NCBI RefSeq assembly: GCF_037203705.1
Contig: NZ_JBBCAT010000003.1
Span: 62,001 to 126,000, forward strand
Origin: Prosthecomicrobium sp. N25
Lineage (GTDB): Bacteria > Pseudomonadota > Alphaproteobacteria > Rhizobiales > Ancalomicrobiaceae
Length of the DNA: 64,000 nucleotides
Reading direction: 5' to 3'
The position numbers were made by a program, and so were the translations under genes. This document shows positions 44,638 to 53,431 of the stretch, piece by piece; position 1 is the stretch's first letter; each line of letters opens with the position of its first letter. The notes under the pieces were generated by a model, which was not told the DNA's origin, searched no databases, and saw nothing but the letters and a program-made list of their open reading frames with translations.

Positions 44638-45522
44638 ATGGTCCTGCGCGCGCCGATGCCCGGCCTGTCGAGCCCCGAGGCGCTCGCCGACGCGCTGCGC
44701 GCGGCCTACTACCTGGCCGACGACGGCATCGCCACCGCCGCCTTCCTGGCGCTGGCGCTCGGCAAACCGCTCCTTCTCGAAGGCGCGCCCGGCGTCGGCA
44801 AGACCGAAGCCGCCAAGGCCCTCTCGGGCATTCTCGGCCGGCAGCTCATCCGCCTGCAGTGCTTCGAGGGCATCGACGCCAGCGCGGCCCTCTACGAATG
44901 GAACTACCCGCGCCAGATGCTCGCCATTCGCCAGGCGCGCGAGGGCGAGCATGCGGACATCTACCGCGACGACTTCCTGATCGAGCGCCCGATGCTTGCC
45001 GTGCTGCGGCGCCCGCAATCGACCGTCCTGCTGATCGACGAGATCGACCGGTCCGACCACGAGTTCGAGGCCTTCCTGCTCGAATTCCTGTCCGACTTCT
45101 CGATCTCGATCCCGGAGCGCGGCACGCTCAGGGCGTCCGAGCGGCCCGTCGTGGTCCTCACCTCCAACCGGACCCGCGACCTGCACGAGGCGCTGAGGCG
45201 GCGCTGCATCTACCACTACATCGCCTATCCGGACCCGGCCCGCGAGGCGGCCATCATCATGCTGCGGTCTTCCGCGGTCGCGGAAGCGACGGCCCGGGCG
45301 GTGGTGCATGCCGTCGGGCTCCTCCGTCAGGAGCCGTTGACCAAGCCGCCCGGCGTCGCCGAGTCGGTCGACTGGGCCGAGGCCGCCACCGCGCTGAGCC
45401 GGACCGGCGCCCCCTGGCCCGACGCCTTCCGGCGGTCGATCGGCGCCGCGCTGAAGGACGAGGAGGACCTCGCCCACATGCGCCCGCGCCTCGACGCCCT
45501 GATCGGGGCGATCGCCCGATGA
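44638..45522 (+). CDS. coxD: MoxR-type AAA+ ATPase (CoxD-like)
   Basis: AAA+ ATPase of 294 residues. Walker A GAPGVGKT (49-56), Walker B VLLIDEIDR, sensor-1 VVLTSNRTRDL and the arginine finger in ALRRRC match the CoxD/MoxR family. In CO-dehydrogenase clusters CoxD reshapes the Mo-Cu site together with CoxE, so here it likely matures the split Mo hydroxylase. Its stop overlaps the VWA gene by 4 bases, and only 2 bases separate it from the Mo subunit. Confidence 0.9.
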   Translation: MVLRAPMPGLSSPEALADALRAAYYLADDGIATAAFLALALGKPLLLEGAPGVGKTEAAKALSGILGRQLIRLQCFEGIDASAALYEWNYPRQMLAIRQAREGEHADIYRDDFLIERPMLAVLRRPQSTVLLIDEIDRSDHEFEAFLLEFLSDFSISIPERGTLRASERPVVVLTSNRTRDLHEALRRRCIYHYIAYPDPAREAAIIMLRSSAVAEATARAVVHAVGLLRQEPLTKPPGVAESVDWAEAATALSRTGAPWPDAFRRSIGAALKDEEDLAHMRPRLDALIGAIAR

Positions 45523-46634
45523 CCCGCGCGCTGCCGGCCGCGAGCCGCCCCTTCGTCGCCTTCCCGGCCCTCCTCCGGCAGCACGGCTTCGCGGTGGCGC
45601 CGGAACAGACGGTCGCCTTCCTGGAAGCGGTCCGGCTGCTCGGTCCGCGCTCGATCGAGCACGTGCGCCGGGCCGCGGTCGCCACCCTCGCGCCCCATCC
45701 GCACCAGATGGCCCGGTTCGACGCCCTGTTCGACCTCCACTTCCTCGGCGGCTTCGCCGAGCCGGACGAGGCCGACGACTGGCAGCCCGACGAGGAGACG
45801 AAGATCCAGGAGGAGGGCGGCGAGCGGGAGATCCTCGTCGGCGAGAGCGTCAACGAGACCGGCCAGCAGGCGATCGAGGCCGAGGCGCTGGCGGTGCGGC
45901 GGCTCCGGCCGGCGGACGACGGCGGCCTCCTCGTCCGCCTCGCCCGCGACCTGCCCGACGCCCTGCCGCGCCGGCGCGGCTACCGCTTCCGGGCGGCGCG
46001 ACGCGGCCAGCGCATCGATCTCGCCCAGAGCCTCCGGGCCGCGATCCGCACGGACGGTGAGGTCATGTCGCTGAAGCGCCGGCGCCGCGGCACGCGCACG
46101 CGCCCGGTCCTCATGCTGATCGACGTCTCGGGCTCCATGAAGGGCCGCACGGACGCCAACCTGGCCCTCGCGCATACACTCGTTCAGGCGGCGCCGCGGG
46201 CGGAGGTCTTCACATTCGGCACGCGGCTCACGCGCCTGACGCGGGTGCTGAAGCTCCGGAACCGCGAGCAGGCGCTCGCCCAGGCCTCCGGGCTCGTCGC
46301 CGACTGGGACGGCGGCACGCGGATCGGCGACGCCCTGCAGGCCTTCCTGGCCGTGCCCCGCTACGCCGGCTACGCCCGCGGCGCCGTGGTGGTGATCCTC
46401 TCGGACGGGCTCGAGCGGGGCGACCCGGCCGCCATGATCGCCGCGATGCGCAGGCTCGCCGCCCGTGCGTTTCGGATCGACTGGCTCTCGCCGCTCGCCG
46501 CCGACCCGGACTACCGGCCGGAGACCGACGCCATGGCGGCGATCCGGCCGCTCGTCACCACGCTCGCCAACGGCGCCAGCACGGCGGCGATCTGCCGCCA
46601 TCTCACCGCGCTCGGTGACGGGAGGGCCGCATGA
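45519..46634 (+). CDS. coxE: VWA-domain protein (CoxE-like)
   Basis: Protein of 371 residues with a C-terminal von Willebrand A domain. The metal-ion-dependent adhesion site is LMLIDVSGSMKGR (Asp-x-Ser-x-Ser, near residue 203), with GGTRIGDAL and ILSDGLERGD further on. The N-terminal ~150 residues are the helical CoxE-like region. MoxR/VWA pairs act together as chaperones on metalloenzymes. The ATG overlaps the coxD stop, and its own stop overlaps the next gene by 4 bases, so the maturation genes are tightly coupled to the hydrolase gene. Confidence 0.88.
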   Translation: MTRALPAASRPFVAFPALLRQHGFAVAPEQTVAFLEAVRLLGPRSIEHVRRAAVATLAPHPHQMARFDALFDLHFLGGFAEPDEADDWQPDEETKIQEEGGEREILVGESVNETGQQAIEAEALAVRRLRPADDGGLLVRLARDLPDALPRRRGYRFRAARRGQRIDLAQSLRAAIRTDGEVMSLKRRRRGTRTRPVLMLIDVSGSMKGRTDANLALAHTLVQAAPRAEVFTFGTRLTRLTRVLKLRNREQALAQASGLVADWDGGTRIGDALQAFLAVPRYAGYARGAVVVILSDGLERGDPAAMIAAMRRLAARAFRIDWLSPLAADPDYRPETDAMAAIRPLVTTLANGASTAAICRHLTALGDGRAA

Positions 46635-47509
46635 TCGACGCCCATTTCCACATCTGGCGGCAGGCCGACCTGCCCTGGCTCGTCGGCCCGATGCAGCCGC
46701 GCATCTTCGGCCCCTACGAGCCGATCCGGCGCGACTATCCGATCGAGGAGTATCTCGCGGACTGCCGGCCGGAGGGCGTCACGGGCGCGGTCTACGTGCA
46801 GGCCAACTGGGCGCCCGGCCGGGCGCTCGACGAGGTGCGCTTCGTGGCGGAGGCGGCGCGGCGGAGCGGGTTCCCGATCGCGATCGTCGCCTATGCGGAC
46901 ATGCTGGCCGAGGACGCCCGGCCGCAACTCGACGCGCTCGCGGCCGAACCGACCGTGTGCGGCGTCCGCATGCAGCTCCACTGGCACGAAAACCCGCTCT
47001 ACCGCTTCGCGCGAGCGCCCGACCTCGCCCGCGATCCCGTCCTGCAGCGCAACGTCGCCCGGCTGGCCGACTACCGCTGGAGCTTCGACCTGCAGGTCTT
47101 CGCCGGCCAGATGGCGGGGGCGGCGGAGCTCGCCGCGGCCTGCCCGGACGTGCCCTTCGTGCTCCAGCATGCCGGCATGCTGGAGGACCTCACCCCCGGC
47201 GGCATCGACGCCTGGCGCGCCGCGATGACCGACCTCGCGGGCCGGCCGAACGTGGTCTCCAAGCTCTCCGGGCTCGGCACCTTCCTGCGCCGCAACGACG
47301 CCGCGCACATCGCCTTCGTGGCGCGCGAGACCCTGGCGCTCTTCGGCGCAGAGCGCTGCCTGTTCGGCTCGAACTTCCCGATCGAGAAGCTCTGGACGTC
47401 CTACGCCGACCTCGTCGCGGCGCACCGGGCGGCGATCGCACACCTTTCCCCGGACGAGCGGGCGCGGGTCCTGGAGGGGACCGCCCGCAAGACCTACCGC
47501 TTGGCGTGA
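46631..47509 (+). CDS. Amidohydrolase-2 family hydrolase
   Basis: TIM-barrel hydrolase of 292 residues of PF04909. It opens with MIDAHFHIW (HxH metal motif), has VCGVRMQLHWHENP and VPFVLQHAGML in the middle and LFGSNFPIEKLW near the end, where many relatives have GSDWP. Such enzymes hydrolyse lactones or decarboxylate aromatic acids. The start is fixed by the 4-base overlap with coxE. With the lactonase-like gene that follows, it suggests ring-opening after hydroxylation. Confidence 0.83.
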   Translation: MIDAHFHIWRQADLPWLVGPMQPRIFGPYEPIRRDYPIEEYLADCRPEGVTGAVYVQANWAPGRALDEVRFVAEAARRSGFPIAIVAYADMLAEDARPQLDALAAEPTVCGVRMQLHWHENPLYRFARAPDLARDPVLQRNVARLADYRWSFDLQVFAGQMAGAAELAAACPDVPFVLQHAGMLEDLTPGGIDAWRAAMTDLAGRPNVVSKLSGLGTFLRRNDAAHIAFVARETLALFGAERCLFGSNFPIEKLWTSYADLVAAHRAAIAHLSPDERARVLEGTARKTYRLA

Positions 47510-47526
47510 CTTGAGGAGGAATGCCC

Positions 47527-48375
47527 ATGCCGCTCGAAATCAAGGTTCTCGACTATGGCGACATCGAGCTGGAATCGAGCTTCCTCGTGCTCGGCCGCGG
47601 CTGCGGGCAGCGGAAGCGGACCTACACCTTCGGGTTCCTGATTCTCGGCGGCCCCTGGCCGGTGGTCGTCGACACCGGCTACCGCCACAACCAGATCATG
47701 GAAAGCCTCGGCATGCGTGGACTGCAGTTCCACGAGAACATGATCGAGAACCAGCTCATGAAGTACGGCGTCCGCATGGGCGACGTGCGCTACGTCGCCC
47801 ACACGCACCTCCACATCGACCATGCCGGCAAGGACGAGCTGTTTCCGATGAACACGACCGTCATCGTGAACCGGCGCGAGCTCGAATACTCGGTCTCCGG
47901 CCTCATGCACCCGCAATATCCGGCGCCCGACATCAAGCACCTGATCGACCGCCTGCACACCCGCCACGCCCTGAGGCTCGAGGACCTCGAGCTCTCCGGC
48001 ATGATCGAGCTCTTCCCGGGCTGCTACCTCGAGGCGGCGGGGGCCCATACCGAGGGCTCGATGAACATCCATGTCGACACCGCCGAGGGGCGGGCGACGA
48101 TCTGCGGCGACGTCATCTACGACTTCCACGACCAGATCATCGAGCCGTTCCACGAGATCCACGCCGACGAGCCGCGCGTGACCGGCAACCACGGCACGAG
48201 CAAGCGGCAGGAGAAGGCGGCGATCAAGAAGCTGCTCAACACCGCCCGCTTCCTCCTGCCGGTGCACGACAAGCCGGCCAAGATCGAGGCGGGCCATGTG
48301 GTCGGCCGGCTCGACATGGCGGTCCCCGGGCCGGTCTCCCACACGGTCGCGCGGCGCAACTGGTTCCCGGTCTGA
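47527..48375 (+). CDS. Metallo-beta-lactamase-fold lactonase-like hydrolase (AttM/AiiA-type)
   Basis: Zinc hydrolase of 282 residues. The zinc motif is HTHLHIDHAG (His94, His96, Asp98, His99), followed by a His in AAGAHTEGSMNIHV, an Asp in TICGDVIYD and a His in LLPVHDKP, a complete dinuclear site. Overall layout resembles N-acyl-homoserine-lactone lactonases, but the substrate here may be a lactone of the local pathway. ATG 47527 was chosen because GAGGAGGA (47513-47520) is 6 bases before it and directly abuts the ATG at 47521. Confidence 0.86.
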   Translation: MPLEIKVLDYGDIELESSFLVLGRGCGQRKRTYTFGFLILGGPWPVVVDTGYRHNQIMESLGMRGLQFHENMIENQLMKYGVRMGDVRYVAHTHLHIDHAGKDELFPMNTTVIVNRRELEYSVSGLMHPQYPAPDIKHLIDRLHTRHALRLEDLELSGMIELFPGCYLEAAGAHTEGSMNIHVDTAEGRATICGDVIYDFHDQIIEPFHEIHADEPRVTGNHGTSKRQEKAAIKKLLNTARFLLPVHDKPAKIEAGHVVGRLDMAVPGPVSHTVARRNWFPV

Positions 48376-48419
48376 CGGCCGGGGGCGGATACGGAGCGGA
48401 GACGATCGGAGGAAAGCTC

Positions 48420-50012
48420 ATGACCACCCATGTCGCGGTCTCGCCGGCCTTCGCGGGCCTGATCGACCCGTGGGCGCCGGTGCGCCAGATCGGCACCGGG
48501 TTCCAGTTCACGGAGGGGCCGGTCTGGCATCCGAAGGATCAGTACCTCCTATTCTCCGACATGCCGGGCGACGTGCGCCGACGCTGGGACCGGAGCGGCA
48601 TCCGGGAGGTCATGCGGCCGGCCAACAAGTGCAACGGCCTCACCTACGACGCGGACCTGAACCTCCTGGTCTGCGAGCACGCGACTTCGACCCTGGTGCG
48701 CGAGCGGCCGGACGGCCGGCGCGAGACGCTCGCCTCGCATTTCGACGGGCGCGAGTTGAACAGCCCCAACGACGTCGTGGTGAAGTCGGACGGCGCCATC
48801 TACTTCTCCGACCCGTGGTACGGCCGCATGCCGGTCTATGGTGTCGAGCGGCCCCGGCAGCTCGGCTTCCAGGGCGTCTACCGGATCCCGCCGGGCGGCG
48901 GGCCGCCGCAGCTCCTCGTCGAGCGCACCCTGTTCGAGCAGCCGAACGGCCTCTGCTTCTCCCCCGACGAGACGCTCCTCTACATCAACGACACCGCCCA
49001 GCACCTGATCCGCGTGTTCCGCGTTCAGCCGAACGGGACGCTCGCCGACGGCCGGGTCTTCGCCTCCGGCATCGTCTCGTCCTCCGAGCCCGGCGTGCCG
49101 GACGGCATGAAATGCGACGCCGAGGGCAACGTCTGGGTCTGCGCGCCGGGCGGCGTCTGGGTCTATGCGCCGAACGGCAACCTCGTCGGCAAGGTCCGGG
49201 TGCCCGAACTCGTCGGCAACCTCGCCTGGGGCGGGCCCGACTTCCGCACCCTGTTCCTGACCGCGACCCATTCGGTCTACGCGGTCGACACCAAGGTCGG
49301 CCCGCGCAACGAGCCCTACATGCGCCAGGCCGCGGGCGGCCGGCCCGGGACCTCGCCGCAGGCGGCGGCGAGCATCGGCCGCAACGGAACCAAGAAAGCC
49401 GCGCCCGGCTTCGCGCTCGACCCGTCCCGCTGCGCCCTGATCATCCAGGACATGCAGAACGACGTGGTGATGGACGGCGGCGCCTTCGCGGCCTCCGGCT
49501 CACCCGCCCATTGCCGCGAGCAGAACGCCATCGGCAACGCCGCGCGGCTCGCCGCGGCGGCGCGGGAGAAGTCGATCCCGGTCATCCACGTCTGGTTCGT
49601 GGTCGAGCCGGGCTGTCCGGGCGTGACCATGAACGCGCCGCTCTTCGAGGGCCTCGCCGATGCGCGCGCTCTCGTGCGCGGGACCTGGGGCGTGGCGCCC
49701 GTCCCCGGGCTCGAGGCGCAGGCCGGCGACCACATCGTCGAGAAGCAGCGCATGAGCGCCTGGGAGGGCACGCGGCTCGAGACCGTGCTGAAGGCGCTCC
49801 GCCGCGACATCGTCGTGGTGACCGGCGCCTGGACCAACATGTCGATCGAGCACACCTCCCGGACGGGGGCCGACAAGGGCTACTACATGGTCGTGCCCGA
49901 GGACTGCTGCTCGACCATGAACGCCGAATGGCACACGGCCTCGGTCAACTACGCCCTGCAGAACGTCGCCGTGGTCACCGACGCGGACGCGCTCCTGGCT
50001 GCATGGTCCTGA
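48420..50012 (+). CDS. Fusion of SMP-30/gluconolactonase with isochorismatase-like hydrolase
   Basis: Protein of 530 residues. Residues about 1-300 are an SMP-30/gluconolactonase beta propeller (FTEGPVWHPKDQYLLFSD, LNSPNDVVVKSDG, EQPNGLCFSPDE). After a ~30-residue linker, residues about 335-530 are an isochorismatase/cysteine-hydrolase fold. There Asp344 (IIQDMQND) and Lys442 (VEKQRM) of the catalytic triad are present, but the nucleophile Cys is Ser475 (TNMSIEH). So it may be a lactonase tied to an altered or inactive amidase. It ends the same-strand array. Confidence 0.86.
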   Translation: MTTHVAVSPAFAGLIDPWAPVRQIGTGFQFTEGPVWHPKDQYLLFSDMPGDVRRRWDRSGIREVMRPANKCNGLTYDADLNLLVCEHATSTLVRERPDGRRETLASHFDGRELNSPNDVVVKSDGAIYFSDPWYGRMPVYGVERPRQLGFQGVYRIPPGGGPPQLLVERTLFEQPNGLCFSPDETLLYINDTAQHLIRVFRVQPNGTLADGRVFASGIVSSSEPGVPDGMKCDAEGNVWVCAPGGVWVYAPNGNLVGKVRVPELVGNLAWGGPDFRTLFLTATHSVYAVDTKVGPRNEPYMRQAAGGRPGTSPQAAASIGRNGTKKAAPGFALDPSRCALIIQDMQNDVVMDGGAFAASGSPAHCREQNAIGNAARLAAAAREKSIPVIHVWFVVEPGCPGVTMNAPLFEGLADARALVRGTWGVAPVPGLEAQAGDHIVEKQRMSAWEGTRLETVLKALRRDIVVVTGAWTNMSIEHTSRTGADKGYYMVVPEDCCSTMNAEWHTASVNYALQNVAVVTDADALLAAWS

Positions 50013-50176
50013 GGCCAGCGAGCCGGACGCGGCGCCCGCCGGGCCACCCGCCGTGTGGAACATGGCCCGGACCTTCTCGTTTGGATTTCAGCCGGCTCGC
50101 CCGGTGAAAACGGGAGGTCGAGGGCGGCCTCGGGTCCGGACGTCGCGCCGGACCGTCTGGAGGATCCGCGCCACCC

Positions 50177-51370
50177 ATGACACCGGACCCGACGTGGCGG
50201 CCTCCCCTGCTCTTCCGCCCGGCCCCGGCCGGCATGACGTTCCCATCGCGGCCCAAGGTCGTTCTCCTGCTCGACAGCACGGAGCCGTCCGGCGTGGGGG
50301 AGCACGTCCTGACCCTCGCCCGCCGCCTGCAGGGCGATGCCGACGTGACGATCGCCAATGTCGATCTCGACCGGACCGGCTGGGCCGAGCGCGCCGCGAC
50401 GGTCGTCCCGACCGTCCAGCTCGGCGGCCCGGGCGATACCTGCTGCCGGTTCGTCCGCTTCCTGGACGAGGTCGCGCCCGACATCCTGCATATCCATGCC
50501 GGCATCGGCTGGGAGGCGCTGGACGTTCCGGCGGTGGCGCGAGCCTGCGGCGTCCCGGTCGTGCTGCGGACCGAGCACCTGCCGAACGTAATGACGGAAC
50601 CGTTTCATCGCGCCACCTATGCGCAGATGGGCGCCCTGCTCGACGCGGTCGTGTGCGTCTCGGCCGCGACGCGCGACAGCTACCGGGGCGCCGGCGTGCC
50701 CCGTGGGCGCCTTCGCGTCATCCGCAACGGCGTCGAACCGCGGCCGCAGGCGCGAGACCGGGCCGCGACGCGCCACGACCTCGCGGTGGGCGCCGCCCCG
50801 GTTCTCCTGACCGTCGCACGCTTCAGCGAGCAGAAGGGCTATCCCGACCTCATCGACACGGCCGAGATCGTCCTCGGGCAGCGACCGGACGCGCGCTTCC
50901 TGTGGGTCGGCGACGGCCCGACCCGTCCGGCCTGCGGGGAGATCCTGGCGGCCCGCGGGCTCGACGCGTCCGTCACGCTCCTGGGCGCCCGATCCGACGT
51001 GGGCGACCTGATGGCCGCGGCCGATCTGCTCGTCTCCGCCTCGCGTTTCGAGGGGCACCCGCTGGTGGTCCTCGAGGCGATGGCGGCCGGACTGCCGGTG
51101 GTGGCGACCCGCGTCCCGGGCACCGCCGAGGCGGTCGAGCACGGCGTCACCGGACGCCTCGCGCCCGCCGCGGACCTCGGCGCCGCTATCCTGGCAGCGC
51201 TCGACGCCCCCGCCGAAACCGCCGCCTACGCCCGGGCGGCTCAGGCGCGCGCAAGGCGCACCTTCTCGGCGGCCCGCATGACCGCGCGGGCCCTCGCCCT
51301 CTACCGCTCTCTCCTGGCTGAAGCCGTCCACCGGCACGCGGTCGCCCCCAACGAGGCTATTGCTCCATGA
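50177..51370 (+). CDS. GT4-family glycosyltransferase
   Basis: Glycosyltransferase of 397 residues with the GT-B fold. The N-terminal part has the STEPSGVGEH loop and DILHIHAGIGWEA. The C-terminal donor-binding part has LLTVARFSEQKGYPDLIDTA, FLWVGDGP and the EX7E motif in SRFEGHPLVVLEAMAAGLPV. It should transfer a sugar from an activated donor in the cytoplasm. Start ATG 50177 is the longest plausible (a GGAGG lies 15 bases upstream); 50234 is an alternative. Overlaps the next gene by 4 bases. Confidence 0.87.
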   Translation: MTPDPTWRPPLLFRPAPAGMTFPSRPKVVLLLDSTEPSGVGEHVLTLARRLQGDADVTIANVDLDRTGWAERAATVVPTVQLGGPGDTCCRFVRFLDEVAPDILHIHAGIGWEALDVPAVARACGVPVVLRTEHLPNVMTEPFHRATYAQMGALLDAVVCVSAATRDSYRGAGVPRGRLRVIRNGVEPRPQARDRAATRHDLAVGAAPVLLTVARFSEQKGYPDLIDTAEIVLGQRPDARFLWVGDGPTRPACGEILAARGLDASVTLLGARSDVGDLMAAADLLVSASRFEGHPLVVLEAMAAGLPVVATRVPGTAEAVEHGVTGRLAPAADLGAAILAALDAPAETAAYARAAQARARRTFSAARMTARALALYRSLLAEAVHRHAVAPNEAIAP

Positions 51371-52347
51371 CCCTCCGGATCGGCTTCATCGGCGGCGGCG
51401 GCATCGCGAGCCGCCATGCCGCGACCCTCGCCCAATTCGACGATGTCGAGATGGTCGCCGTGGCGGATCCCGATCGGACGCGGGCGGAGGCCTTCGCGGC
51501 GGACCGCGCCCTGGTCTCCTACGACGACCACGAGGAGATGCTGGCGCGCGAGAGGCCGGACGCGGTCTACGTCTGCACCCCGCCCTTCGCCCACGGCGCC
51601 CCGGAACTGGCCCTCGCGGCGCGCGGCATCCCCTTCTTCGTCGAGAAGCCGATCGCAACCGATCCCGACACCGCCGAGGCGATCGGGGCCGCCGTCGAGC
51701 GGCAGCGGCTCGTCACCGGGGTCGGGTACCACTGGCGCTATCTCGACACCACCGAAGAGGCCGCCCGGCACCTGAGGTCGCGCCCGCCGCGGCTCGTGAC
51801 GGGCTACTGGCTCGATGCCACGCCGCCGCCGGCCTGGTGGATCAGCGAGTCGCGGTCCGGCGGACAGATGGTCGAGCAGACGACCCACATCTTCGACCTC
51901 GCCCGGGTGCTGGTCGGCGAGGTCTCCGAGGTCTACGCCATCGCGGGCCGGACGCCGCGGCCGGACTACCCCGCCTGCGACATCGCCGAGGCCTCGACCG
52001 CCGCCTTGCGCTTCGCCGGGGGCGCCGTCGGCACGATCTCGTCCACCTGCCTGCTCCACTGGCCGCACCGGATCGGGCTCCATCTCTTCGCCGACGGGCT
52101 GGCGATCGAGCTGAGCGAGTTCGAACTCATGGTCGACGTCGGTCAGGGCCGCCCGGTGCGGCCGGCGACAGGCGACCCGTTCCTGCGCGAGGACCGGGAC
52201 TTCGTCGACGCGGTACTCGGCCGGCCGAACCGTATCCGGGCTCCCTACGCCGAAGCCCTGAAGACGCACCGGCTCACGATGGCGGCCGCCCGTTCGGCGC
52301 GCGAGGGTCGCCCGATCCGCCTGGACGCGGAGGCACGACATGGCTGA
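51367..52347 (+). CDS. Gfo/Idh/MocA-family oxidoreductase
   Basis: NAD(P)-dependent oxidoreductase of 326 residues. The Rossmann motif is GFIGGGGIASRHAATL, followed by VYVCTPPFAHGAPEL and the EKPIATDPDTAE motif whose Lys is catalytic. GGQMVEQTTHIFDLARVLVG contains the conserved His in the substrate site. It probably oxidises or epimerises a sugar, sugar nucleotide or inositol. It overlaps the genes on both sides by 4 and 8 bases, in a four-gene glycan-type cassette. Confidence 0.88.
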   Translation: MTLRIGFIGGGGIASRHAATLAQFDDVEMVAVADPDRTRAEAFAADRALVSYDDHEEMLARERPDAVYVCTPPFAHGAPELALAARGIPFFVEKPIATDPDTAEAIGAAVERQRLVTGVGYHWRYLDTTEEAARHLRSRPPRLVTGYWLDATPPPAWWISESRSGGQMVEQTTHIFDLARVLVGEVSEVYAIAGRTPRPDYPACDIAEASTAALRFAGGAVGTISSTCLLHWPHRIGLHLFADGLAIELSEFELMVDVGQGRPVRPATGDPFLREDRDFVDAVLGRPNRIRAPYAEALKTHRLTMAAARSAREGRPIRLDAEARHG

Positions 52348-53431
52348 ACGCGAGATCCGCTCCCTCGGCGTCGAGGCGCCGGGCCGCCCCTACATCTGGT
52401 CCTACCGCGAGGGTGACCCGGGCGAGGGCCAGTTCCGCGTCGAAACCCTGTACACGGGCCTGTCCGCCGGCACCGAGCTGACCTTCCTGAAAGGGACCAA
52501 CCCCTACCTGGCCGCCCGCTGGGACGAACCCTACGCGGTCTTCGTCCCCGGCGAGCCCGGCCTCGCCTATCCGGTCCCGTTCCTGGGCTACATGGAGGTC
52601 GGGCGCGTCGTCGAGACGCGAAGCCCGGCGGTGCGGGACGGCGACGTCGTCGCCATGACCTACGGCCACAAGACCGGACACACGGCCGACGCCGGGTCGG
52701 AGTTCTTCCTCCCCCTCGGCGACCTCGACCCGATCCTCGGCATCTACGTCGCGCAGATGGGTCCGATCGCCGCCAACGGCCTCCTGCACGCGGCCGCGGA
52801 CCTGTACGGCGCGGACGTGCGGGATCTCGGGGACGGCGTCCGGGGACGCAACGTCGTGGTGATGGGGGCCGGCGTGGTCGGCCTGCTCACGGCCCTGCTC
52901 TGCCGCCGCTTCGGGGCCGGAGCGGTCCTGGTCGCCGACCCGGATCCCTGGCGGCGCCAGAAGGTGGCCGCGCTGGGGCTGGAGGCCATCCCCGAGGCCG
53001 GGGCCTGGCAGACCGTCAAGGACCTGTGGAGCGACGGGCGCGCCCGCGGCGCAGACGTCGTCTTCCAGTGCCGGGCGAATGGGGGCAGCCTGCAGCAGGC
53101 CCTGAAGCTCCTGCGCCCGCAGGGCACCGTGATCGACCTCGCCTTCTACCAGGGCGGCGCCGAGGCCGTCCGGCTCGGCGAGGAGTTCCACCACAATGGG
53201 CTCGCGCTCCGCTGCGCCCAGATCGGGCGCGTGCCGCGCGGCCTCGACGCGACCTGGAACCGTCGGCGGCTGGCGCGGGAGACGCTGGCCTTCCTGCGCG
53301 CCGAGGCGGAGCCGATCCGCACCGGCCTGATCACCGACATCGTGCCCTTCGACGCCGCTCCGGACTTCCTGGCCGACCTCGTCCGCCACCGGCGCGCCTT
53401 CGTCCAGGTCGTCTTCCAGGTCTCTCCGTGA
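52340..53431 (+). CDS. Zinc-free MDR-type oxidoreductase
   Basis: Medium-chain dehydrogenase/reductase of 363 residues. The nucleotide loop is VVMGAGVVGLLTALLCRRFG. The N-terminal catalytic domain reads TGLSAGTELTFLKG in the position of the usual zinc-binding Cys region, and the structural zinc loop with four cysteines is missing. This matches MDR branches that work without zinc, often on sugar or sugar-acid substrates beside Gfo/Idh/MocA enzymes. Its stop overlaps the next glycosyltransferase start. Confidence 0.82.
   Translation: MAEREIRSLGVEAPGRPYIWSYREGDPGEGQFRVETLYTGLSAGTELTFLKGTNPYLAARWDEPYAVFVPGEPGLAYPVPFLGYMEVGRVVETRSPAVRDGDVVAMTYGHKTGHTADAGSEFFLPLGDLDPILGIYVAQMGPIAANGLLHAAADLYGADVRDLGDGVRGRNVVVMGAGVVGLLTALLCRRFGAGAVLVADPDPWRRQKVAALGLEAIPEAGAWQTVKDLWSDGRARGADVVFQCRANGGSLQQALKLLRPQGTVIDLAFYQGGAEAVRLGEEFHHNGLALRCAQIGRVPRGLDATWNRRRLARETLAFLRAEAEPIRTGLITDIVPFDAAPDFLADLVRHRRAFVQVVFQVSP

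Noticed and set aside
47527-48375. Quorum-quenching acyl-homoserine-lactone lactonase
   Set aside because: The zinc motif and layout fit, but the gene is buried in a catabolic array, so a pathway lactone is at least as likely; reported only as lactonase-like.
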